Assembly: GCF_030272615.1 (NCBI RefSeq)
Contig: NC_081413.1
Location: forward strand, 143,874,476-143,938,475
DNA: 64,000 nt
Source: Cryptomeria japonica
Taxonomy: Eukaryota; Streptophyta; Pinopsida; Cupressales; Cupressaceae
Direction: 5' to 3'
Made by a program: the position numbers and the translations under genes. Every line of letters starts with the position of its first letter. The first letter of the stretch is position 1. The notes under the pieces are model-generated. The model was given only the letters and a program-made list of their open reading frames with translations. It was not told the origin of the DNA and did no database searches. This document shows, piece after piece, positions 25,101 through 37,100 of the stretch.

Positions 25101-28100
25101 TTCCTTTGCTCATCTTTACTCATTCTAGAATATGCCTTGGGCTTTTTCTTCCCCTTAGCTTTAGCTTGGTCTATGCGTGAGAATATGTCCTCAAGGTCAA
25201 TAGGTGGTTTGGTGGCGGCCTTGAGCTGGGCTCTGGCAATTAACCATTCTTGAGCCACTGTTTGGGTTGATGATATGGTTAAGTTTGCATTCTGTTCTTT
25301 GAGGTTTTCAGCCGAATTATCACAGATTTGCAACCGTTCTGTTATCAGAGGGGTGCAGGAGGTGCCAAGTTCCTTACTTGCAGTTGAACTTTCTCCCATT
25401 TCACTGAACATTTGTCTGGCACCTTCGTGTGATGGTTGCTCTTCAGTCCTTTCGAGCTCGCGAGTCTCCTCTGCCCTTTGCTCTCCTTCAACGGTAGAGT
25501 CATCTTTGGTTGTATTATGGACCAGCAACTCATGGCAACTCTGTTGCGTGGGTTCATGCACTTCGATCCCTTGAATGGATGGAATCTCTCCTTCCTCTAT
25601 TTGGTTACCCAGTTGGGTTGATTCAATGGCCCTTAGCTCAGCTTCTAACATGTCGGGTGCGGGAGGATCATCAGTTCCAAACGCATCAATGTCACTTTGA
25701 GAAGGTGGAGCAAGTATATAATCTAATTCCACTACATCGTCAGACGAACTGGGGTCTTTTGATGATGAAGTGACCTCTGGTCTCCTTATAGGAATCTTCT
25801 ACCTTCTTGTTCTCTTGGATGCCCGAGTCCCTCCGCAAGCCTTAGCATTCTTTCTCTTCTCAGGTTTCTCCATTTCTTCGTTGGGTGCACTGGTCGTTCC
25901 CTCATCTTCGGAGGACTAAGAATCAAGGCTACCCATTAGGTGGTAGGTGAACTGGACTCCTTCGTGAATTAGCCTCTCAATCTGCTGATGTAACCATTGG
26001 TCTGTATATCTTGTTGGGGCTGCCATGACTGCCTCAAAATTAGTGATCGGGTCCTGGGACCAATCAACACTTGGCAAAAGATGCCTTACTACCTCAAATT
26101 CCTGGACTTGGAGGCAATTCCCTGAATCTATGAGTTGATCTGGGACCCGACGAAATTCAAAGAGCCGCGTTTGCTGCACACTCAACCTAGAATATTCACG
26201 TCTCCGGACTTCGTAGTCATCAGAGCAATTTTTCCAATAGTCTTCAACTGATTCCTTTGCTCTGTACCGCTTGCCATAGGCTCTCTTTGCCAGATTGTCG
26301 CGATCAAAATATTTTCTCGGAAAATGCTCTTGTAGGCCATAGGAGGCCAACTCTGCGAGGGATTCCTCTGCTAGGGTGGGGGTCTTCAGATGAACGTCCT
26401 AGTTGCCTATAATCATGGGGAATGCGAATCCAGCCTGCTTGCTTTCTCTGAGTAAGATGCCAGCCGGACGTGACTGCCTTGCAACCTCCATAAGAAGTAC
26501 TTTGTCGGTTGGGTATCGTGGAAGTCGGAGAGGGGCACCATCAAAGCCCGCTATTCGGATATAAGAGAACCTTGGGAACTGGATGAACCAGGCCCCGTAT
26601 CTCTGTACTAGAATAGTAGCTTGCTCTGAGAGCCTTATGTGTAATCCTCCCTGCATTAGCCTGACCAGGCGCATTGTGAAGGCGTCATTGATGCACTCAT
26701 ATTGGCCAACTTCATAAGTTGGGCTGCTCTTTTCCCTCTGAGCTATACCTTGGTAGTGCAGCTGCGGGTAACAATCATAGAGCTTTACCTGACCAGGCTC
26801 GTTCCCAATTTCACCTTTCATTATCAAACCTGGCAGCGGCTGGTTCTTGGCGAACATGTAGACCAAATAAGAGGTCATAGTGAAGTGTTTCTTTGTTTCA
26901 AGCTTTATCAGCTGAGTGTGGATGTTGTCGCTTATGATCTGCGCCCAGTCAAACTTAGACTTCCCAGCGAAGACTTGCTCTATGAAATAAAACATCCACT
27001 CTTCAAAGTAGTTGGATTTAGGAAGTCCCATAACTCGGCTAAGTAATGTGACCATATCCCCATGCTCATTATGAAAATCACTTCTGGGGGTCTTTTTCAC
27101 AATTCTGGCGCTTGGAAGCCTTCTCTCCTTGTACCACTCTTCGTTGATCAGTGTTCTGCATCTGGCTAGATCCATATCATATGCCCCTTGTGCTTCATTT
27201 ATAGTCGTGGTCGTGGGGTTGTTTGGGAAGGGAATGTCGAATGCGTCGCCAATGGCCTCAGGAGTGAAGTTGGCGAGAGTCATATTCTCGAGGAGCACCA
27301 ATCTGGACCCTGGCTGATAATGTCGGGCAGCCTCTACCACTAACTCATAGTTTTGTACTGCTGGAGGAAATCCCGCCGCTTGGGCAATGCCACATTCCAC
27401 CATCTGTCTAGGCTTGCCATATGCGTTAGGGGAGAAGACCCGATTCCTGAAGTCCTGGATGTCAATGTGGCCTAGGTCGATATCACCGATATTGTCCCAG
27501 ACGCTCTGAACTTTTGACTCCTTCAATCCTCCTCTTTGATACTGATACTTCATCCTTTCAACTTTGCGTGGGATATCTGATTTGGATGCTCGCGATGTGT
27601 CGGCTGTAGCGGGCGTCTTAGATGATTCTACCGCCGATTTAGGCATTTATCCTGCACAGTCGGATGCCGATTACGAGGCGATACAAAAGAAGTAAGGCGG
27701 GTTAGATAGAGAATACTCCAGCATTCAAGGATTAATTCAAAATTTAGATTGGACATGGAGCAACATTTCTAGTTAAAAGCTTGATTGATTTAAACCAAAG
27801 TATTCATGAAGATTTTGATCGCGAATTTATACTTAACATATTCTGGATTAATTTTCAACTGGGATGAAGCTCGAAAAATTCTCCTAAGTTTGAAAATGCA
27901 ATTTCTGGTTAAATCTTAGGAGCAAATTATAATTTTGACTGCTTTGCACAACGTTTTACAAGCGGAAAAAGATGTGAATTTCGAAAATTTAGGCATTTTA
28001 ATCAGATTTCGCACACACATCTATTTGATTTATAAGCATTTCAGATGATCAAGAGAGACAAAGCGTACTTACCTGATGAGAATGGATGGTGATAAATTGC

Positions 28101-31100
28101 CCGACTTGCTGCGCAAAGACGAATGGACAGTTCTGCAAATCTTTTGGAATTTCAATGGTTATCCTTTAATTCAAATTTTCGCAGTTTGGATTGGAAAAGA
28201 ATTTGTCATTTTAGACTAAGCGATTTTTACCTTGGGCAACTAGTAATCTGAACTTGAATATTTGGAATGGTCTGCGTCAGCGTCTTACCTTGAATGCAAT
28301 TTATACTCTTTGGCTCCCCTTTCAAAATCGAACGTGATCCTCCCTTACGCGAAGTTTGGCAGTATGGAGGGGTTTTACAAATCCGAATTCCTTATTTGCC
28401 CTACATGTTGCAGTTTTGGGGATTTATGGCGAATTTCGGAGCTATGGCGCTGTTTTGCAAACTTCACCCTGTGTTTTTTAAACCCTAAGTGCGAACTTCG
28501 GATGCACTAGCACACTTGCGATTTTAAAATAACTTTCGGAACACTCACGCCCTTTGGGATTTCGAAGCTTAACGCCTTTTGGCGAATATCGGAATTTTTC
28601 ACGATTTTGACAACCTTGGAGACTTGACGCCTTTTGCGAATTTTGGAGAACTTTGGACCTCAAGGCGCATTTTGCGATTTGAAAAAAACTTCGGACCTTA
28701 AGGCGCATTTTGCGATTTGAAAGATTTTCGGAGTTTTCAAGGCTTTTGGAATTTCAGAGCTTTTCACGTTTTGGCAAATTGGAGTATTTTCGGATCATTA
28801 GCACATTTTTGCAACTTGAAAAAACTTCGGACCTTAAGCCTATTTTTGCAAATTCTACGAATTTCGGACCTTAGGCCCAATTTTGCAAACTTTTAAAAAA
28901 CTTTGGACCTTAAGCCCATTTTTGCAAATTTCGGAGTGTTTAGACGTTTTTGCAAATTTCGAGGTTTTCAACGCTTTTTGCGATCTTTACCCAAATTTCG
29001 GACCATTGGGCACATATTGCAAGTTTATCACATTTTCGAATTTCGGACCTAGGGTCCGAAATTTGGATGACTTAAGTGAATTTCAGACCCCTGGGGGTCT
29101 TTTGCAAATTTTGGACCTTTTGCCAGTTTTGGAAAATTTTGAATTTTTGAGATTTTGGCCCCTGGGTCCGAAATTCCGCCCATAAGGCAATTTTGGCAAC
29201 TTAGGTGAAATTTCGGACCTTTCGCCAGTTTTTGCAATTTCGGATTTTTTGAAGGTTTTGCAAATTTTAAGGCATTTTCGGACCCTTGGCCCACTTTGGG
29301 AATTTAACAAATTTTGAAATTTCTCTCAATTTGGCCTGAAAGTCCGAAATTCACCCTTAGAGCGATTTTGGCGATTTTAACTTTCTCCTCGAGAAGCGCG
29401 AGCTTGGGCACTTGGGCATGTCTTGTCAACCTTGGCATTTTGGCCAAGAAATTCGCTCCTTCACCAGCAGGCAAAAATCATCCTTCATTCAAATCCCATA
29501 AACATCGCAAAGACAAACCTTATGCAATCTATCTCATCGCTCTTGTGCGAAAAACGGCAACTTTGGGTCCTCGTGCGACCTTCAGACGCACTGCTCTTTG
29601 CTTGGCGGGCTTCACCAATTTCTATCACCTTATGCCTATCCAAGGCGATTTCACAATTTTGAACAAACTCTTGGCATCGTGCCTGAGGGCTAGACTAGCC
29701 TAATGGAATTATCGGCTCTTTCCTTTGACATCATCACTTCAAGGACCAGTCGCGGACTCGCTCGAAAGGACGCGAGATGCTCTGCGCGAAACTCAACAGG
29801 GCGAAGACGAAAGGCTCAAAAAAGGGAAGGGGGACCCTGTCGGCGACAGGGAGCGTGTGCAACGCACAACAGGTAAGTTGGTATTAGTACCTGAGGCTAT
29901 ATTGGATGTCAAGGAGAAATAGTTGAGGAGACGAGTTATCAGGAAATATTTGATCAAATGGAAGGACTTACCGGTTGAGGATGCTACTTGGGAGGGTGAG
30001 GAGATTTTGCAGCATCGAGCATTGAGATTGCTTGGGGACAAGCAATTTCAGGGAGGGCAGACTATAATGTCCCCTTCACACAAGCGCGCGGACATTCATG
30101 GAGTTTGGCCTATTATTCGACCCTCGTAGGCCAAGGAGTTTATGAGAGGGTCGCTTGGGCAGTTGCTTGTGGGTTCATATACTATTCTTATATGATTTTT
30201 GCTGAGATAATGTGTTCTCACGTACGATGTCACATATGTTGCTAATTGCACTTTATATTATAAAGATATTTTAATATGAACTAAAGTGCAATTAAATATT
30301 ATTTTTAAGGTGCAATCAAATATTATTTTTATAAAAGGGAATCTTCTAGAAGGGAGGGTGATCCATGTGAGAAAAAGAATAAAAAGAGGATGAGTCTCAT
30401 TGTTTTCCTTCAATTATTTGATATCTATATTGTGTAACTGAGCTTGTGGAGCCTAAGGTTTCTACAGTTGAACTACTTGTCTTTGGGAACGAAAACTCCC
30501 ATAGATAGCATAACTGAGGGAGTGAAACATCTCTTGAAGGGTTGCAATTGGAGGTGATAATTCAAACATTTCATAGAGCTTAATTGGTTGGCCAAGGGCC
30601 AAGTTCACTAGAGTTGGTTTGGAAGGTTTCGAAAAAAATTTAGAGTAGGAAGTTTCTAATGATTTATGTCCTGTAAGTGCTGATTACATTCATTAATTGT
30701 GATGTCCCCATCTAAAACATTCGAAACATGATAATACTTAATAATATGATTAAAATATAAAATGTATATAAATATGTAACCAAATAAATGAATTACATAA
30801 AATCTTAATAATAATGATAAACGAGATTTAATATATAATTTATATTTATATTAATATTAATTTCATATTCATCAAATAATAATATAAATTTTACAATATT
30901 ATATTATTGACAAAACACATAAAAAGTTTTCACTGGTTCCTTAAGCTTGATTGTTGTTGATAGCTGGTAAACTTTGTGGCAGACCAGATCTGACGCATGT
31001 CAGAATGGTCTCCCTTGCAACAGTATAAAATCATTCCAAGTGAAATATGAACCATACAATTATAGTAATAATGACCTTTGGTAGTGAGTCGTTAAAGTGT

Positions 31101-34100
31101 TTACGTTCCAAGCAATATGTAAGAGGATATAAGAGACTAAGTCGAAAGCCAATTAAAATACCAAGAATCACCACCTGGGATTAGTTAGTAATAATTAAGA
31201 TAATATTAAACGATAGCATTGGTCGGTTGTGAAGAGGTACAAGCCATATCGGTTGGAGTGCAATCGTTCCTTTCGGTATTGCAAGATATAAAAGGAGATT
31301 GGATTCATTCAAACAATCATCAGAGGAGAATGATTGTGTTGGCAATTGACACTCATTGGATTCATTTTGTTGTCATTGATGGCAACAAGATCAGATGGAA
31401 GTCATATACCGGCACTAGGAGGCATATACCGGTAGATACCAGCTTTGGAGCATTCAGGGCTACACCGGCACCGACATCAATACTTCATTGGAAGCCAACA
31501 TCAACGAGGATTTACTTAATAAATCATTTTGTAATTATTGTCGAGGCCGACATTGAATATCTTTTGTAAATGTATCGTAAGCCGACATAAGGCATATTAT
31601 TTGTAATGGGTATATAGTTCAGTCTGCTAGGTTATTTTGAAAAATAAAAAAGTGTGTGGATATAGGAGAATATAGTAGAACTGTATAATGCGAAATATAT
31701 GTATGAAGATCATTTTGTATGCGAATGTTATATCATGCAATGATCTGTAGATAGCTTGGCAAAGCATTCTTGCAGGAGAAGATATATCGCTAGTAGTTCA
31801 GGGTTTATGAACCAATACAGAGTAAAGCCAGAACTGGAACTCTATTTGGCATAGCAGATGCATTCTTGAGTTCATTTTCAATAATTTACTTTAGCAGAAA
31901 GTTTGTAGTCAATGAGGCTCTTTAGTGATGAGCAGTATGCTCTAGGCAGTGTGTCCTTCTGCATGTGTAGGCCCCTATTATATGTAATATCTTTTCATAT
32001 GGCCAATGAATTGATATTGTGGGTCACAAATCTCACCATGGTTTTTCCTCTGAGGTTTTCCACGTACAAATTTTGTGTGTTATGGTGTTCATTTATGTGG
32101 ATGGTTTATTTGCTTCAAGTTATATGTTTATTTAATTACCGGTTTATATGTGTATGGTATAAAAGGATAAAAACTGTTCATACCGACAGAACACTGATTC
32201 ACCCCCCCCCCCCAAGTGTTCTTGGATCCCAACAATTGGTTTCAGAGCTTGGTACCTCAGAAAAAGTTTAACAGCTTGAGGAAGATCCTGAAACCGAAAT
32301 CTTTGAACATGGCTATAGAGAAGCAACTTGAGATGGCTCTTGAGGATTATGATGCTGAAATGATGAAGAACTTGAAATTGCAAGAAGAATTGAATTATGC
32401 AAATGAATTCATTTTTATCCTGCAAGAAAAGTTATCATCTGCTCAAGCCAAGAGAAAAGAACTTTTGCAAAAACCAGATGATGAGAAGAAGAATGCTCTT
32501 AAGGAACAATGTCAGAAACTAAGTCAAGCAAACATGCTCATGAAGAATGAAATGCAAGATCTGACTATGAGGTTATCAAAAGATATTGAAGACAGAAAGA
32601 AGAAGGAAGATAATCTTGTTATATCTCTGAAGAACAAATTTGATGAATGTGGCAGATTGACTCATGAGAATAATTTGTTGAGAACTGATTTGGCACACTC
32701 CCGGAACAATGAACAAGAGCTTGAAAGACAAATAACTACTCTGAGAGATGATCTGACTACTGCAAGTGAGTATAAAGAAAAGTTTAGGATCAGTGTTGCA
32801 CAGTTGGATGACTTATTGAAAAGACAAAGACAGATTGATGATTCTAGAGGACTTGGATTTGTACAAGGTGAAAGCTCTGGTACTGCAAATGAAGATCAGA
32901 CAACCGGTATGCAAAACTCATCAGAATAGAGGAAACCGGTAAGGCAATCTAATGCTTATAAATTCAATGGTAGATGTTTTGTTTGCAACAAATTTCGGCA
33001 TATGGCTAAACAATGTAGAAATTAAGCAAATCAAAACTACAATTTTGTTCCCGGTCAATGCACAAATTGCAAGAAATATGGTCATAGATTAGAAGATTGC
33101 AGAATGAATGTTAAATGTCATGCATGTGGAAAGTTTGGACATTTTGTTAATCATTGTAGGTCAAGAAATGATACCGGATATGTCAAAGCAATTCAAAAGA
33201 ACAATGTTACATGTTATGCATGCAACAAAATAGGTCATATTGCTAAATATTGCAAAAGCAAGACTCAACCGGTTAATAATGATAAAGATAATGAGAAAGG
33301 AAAGCAAAAGGTAGATGAAATACAACAAGATCACACCAAGAGATGGGTTAGAAAATCTTAAGAACCAAGTGGAGATGGATCTACACCGGTAACTCCACTA
33401 GTAGAACAGGGTATTCCTCCACCGGCAGGAAATTCTACCGGTAACTGAGGCATAAGCCTTAGGGGTTCGCAAAGTGATTGCTAAATTTTGCATATTACCC
33501 CGGAAGAGATCTAAGGAGATCTGGAAGAGATCTGGAGAGTTGTGTTCATCATCGATGAAGGTTCACCTGACACATGACTGTGAAACCGGCATCCGTAGGG
33601 TTGTTGGCGAAGCATTTATTACAGAAAATTAGGGGTTTTATTTGATGATAAAAGGGGGTAAGTGAAATCATTTTCACTCACCAAGCTTTCAAAGCGAAGA
33701 AAAGGTGAGTTACGCTCGAGCAAAAGCATTGTGAAAGGATTTCGAGCAATTATCTGAAGCACTCAATCTTCCACTAGCGTTCACTCTCAAGTATTTTTCG
33801 AAATGGCATCTGGATCTTCAGCTCCTACTTTCATTGCAAATCCCACCATTGTCGAAGTCAAGGATAGGTTAAGGCCAGTATTTAAGGAGGTTCCCGAAAT
33901 TGCTAAAAAGGAAGACACTGCGGGAGCATTTTCTAGGGTTCCTGACGGCATAATGTATGTTGAAGATGTGAGGGCATACATTCACTGCACCCTGGAGGAT
34001 TCGGGCACAGAGGACATCAAAAGCATGTATCAATCTGTGATACTGGTGTTAATGCATAATAGCTTTGGTAAGATAAATGATTGAATGAGAGATAAATGAA

Positions 34101-37100
34101 GTCTCTCATTCAATCATTTATCATATCGATAACTATGATAAAACCATCAAGCAATTAATTCATCCTTGATAGCCATTCTATATTTGCATATGGACAAACT
34201 TTTGATTAATCATACTATGTATCTTCCTCATGTTCATCTATCTAATGAATCTTGTATTTAGATGAGTATCGATTAAACATAAATAATGATGACACCGATT
34301 AATATATTATCGGATTGCATATTATATTAGATCGGGTTGCATATTATATCGGAATGCATATCGGGTGGTATTATGTTAGTCACCGATAGTTATCGGTGTG
34401 TTAGTCTACACTGATAGTTATCGGTTGTCAAGGCTAACACACCGATAACTATCAGTTGTTAGCATTGACAATCACCGATATACTATCGGGTGTTAGCGCT
34501 TGGTAAACACCGATAATCTTCGGTCATACTCCACACCGATTGGCATTTACGTAACATGTTGTTTGTTAGTATGAACAAAAAGGCACAATCAAGTAATGTC
34601 TTGATCGGTCATGACTGATCAAGGCATTGCTTGACCGTGCCTCATTTGTCATATACTTATAGTAAGTGGCATTCTTGAGATAGGACATAGAAAATATTAA
34701 ATGTTCCTCTCATCTGCTACAAGCAAGAAGATAGTTAGATATATACAGTAAGAAAGTAATAATACCAAATTAGATAATAGAATATAACTTGCACATTGAA
34801 TGTAAATTGAACATCATTTAACATGGTATCAGAGCTATAGTTAAATCAAACCTGAGGCTGTTCAATTTTACGTAAAATTCAAATCAAGTATATATTCAAC
34901 ATCACAATCCTATCAATGGCCAGCGCTATCAGATTTGAAGACAGACTTGCAGGAGGTGACGATTTCTCCGCATGGAAATTCAGAATTCAAATGATACTAA
35001 AAGATAACAAACTTGAATCATTCATAAAGACTGAATCCAAAGAACCTGAGACTGAACCTGATCAAGCAATTTGGAGACAAGGAAATGATAAGGCTATCAA
35101 AATAATAGTTGATGGGGTAAGGAACAATATTATGCCCATTATAAAGAAACACGAATCAGACTTCAACATGTTCAAAGCACTTGAAGACGCTTTTGAGATA
35201 TCCAATGCCAATAGAACCTTGGCTCTAAAAAGAGAGATAAATCATATAACCATGATGAAAGGAGAATCAGTCAATGCCTACTTCATGCGGATATCGAACT
35301 TAAAGGATGAACTAGCAACCCTTGGATATGAGATCCAAAGCAAAGAATTAACCCTCATTGCTTTAGATGGGTTACCTAGTATCTGGGAAACGTTCGTCCA
35401 AGGCATCAGTGCAAGGGACAACTTTCCAAAATTCGATAGACTAAAGGCTGACTGTCTCCAAGAGGAATCAAGGCAAAATAAGAAAGGAATCAAACAAAAG
35501 AATATAGATGAAGATCTTCAAGTTCTAACTACGAACTCAGATAGAAAGGGCAAGAAGAAGCAATTCAGGAAGAGAAAGAGTCGTCATGGCAAGAACTCTT
35601 TCAAAAAGGACCTCTCTCAAATTCAGTGTTGCAGATGTGACAAATTTGGGCACTATGTTGCCAAATGTCCAGAAAGAGCTAAACAAGCCACATTTGCCAA
35701 ATCAAGAAAATCGAAAAGGGAAGAGGACTCCGAGAAGTATGTGCTGTATTCAGCACTCACACATCAAACATCAAACAAAGTGAACTCCTAGGTAATCGAC
35801 AGTGGCTCATCCAAACACATCACAGGATTCAGAGAAGTACTAGACTTTATGAGAGAGGAAAATGATGAAGAGGTAACCATCGGAGATGACTCCACACACC
35901 CTGTCAAAGGAGTTGGAAACTGCACCACCAAACTGAAGTCAAGTGTATCATTACAACTTGAAGGAGTACTATATGTTCCAGGCATTAAGAGGAATCTTGT
36001 CTCAATATCAGCACTGGAGGACAATGGATACAAAGTGACATTCATGGACAACAAAGTGTTGCCTTGGCCAAAGAACTCATCTATCAAGAAAGCTAGTACA
36101 ATTGGTCAAAGACAAGGCTACCTATATGAGCTATGCACAGAGCCCAATTTAGCCGTAATTCATGAAACTATAGATGCCAATGAAATCTGGCATATAAGAC
36201 TAGGCCACCTAAATTTTCGAGCTTTATCATCAATGGGAGACCTTGTCACAAGTCTACCTAAGCTAAAGCAATATCATTCAGGGGCATGCACAAGATGTGC
36301 CCTAGGCAAAAATACTAAGGGTGCTTTTCAAAGTAGTACTAGGAAAACAAGTAAAGTCTTAGAGCTAATTCATTCTGATGTATGTGGACCTATGTCTGTA
36401 AATTCATTGGGGGGATTTTTGTATTATGTGATATTTGTCGATCACTACTCTAGGAAAACCTGGATCTACTTTCTGAAATGCAAAGAATCAGAAGAGATCC
36501 TTAATAGGTTTAAAGAATTCAAATCATTAACAAAAAACTAGTCAGGAAACAAAATTAAAACCCTTAGAACTGATAATGGGGGGGAATACACATCGGAATT
36601 ATTTAAAGAGTTTTGTAAAAATTCAGGGATTAAGGAGTCAACAATACCTTACAACCCACAACAAAATGGGATAGCAGAAAGGAAAAATAGGACAATCGTT
36701 GAAGCTGCCAAAGCTACAATTCTTGATCAAAATCTAAATATCAATCTTTGGGCAGAAGCAACCAGCACTGCAATATACATTCAAAACAGATGTCCTCACT
36801 CTCATCTTGAAGACAAGACCCCTGAAGAAGTCTTTACAAAATCAAAACCAGATATAAGCCACCTTAAGATTTTTGGATGTCCAGTGTATATTCATGTACC
36901 TAAGGAGAAAAGATTAAAATTAGAACCCTCTGGAAAGAGCGGAATCTTTGTAGGATACAGTGAAACCTCCAAAGCCTACAGAATATATATACCCAGCCAA
37001 AAGAACATTGAACTAAGTAGGGATGTGATCTTTGAGGAAAACTTAGCCTTCAAAAGAGCCCAAAGCTCTCTAGATCCTGAAGTCCATATTCCTAACTCCG

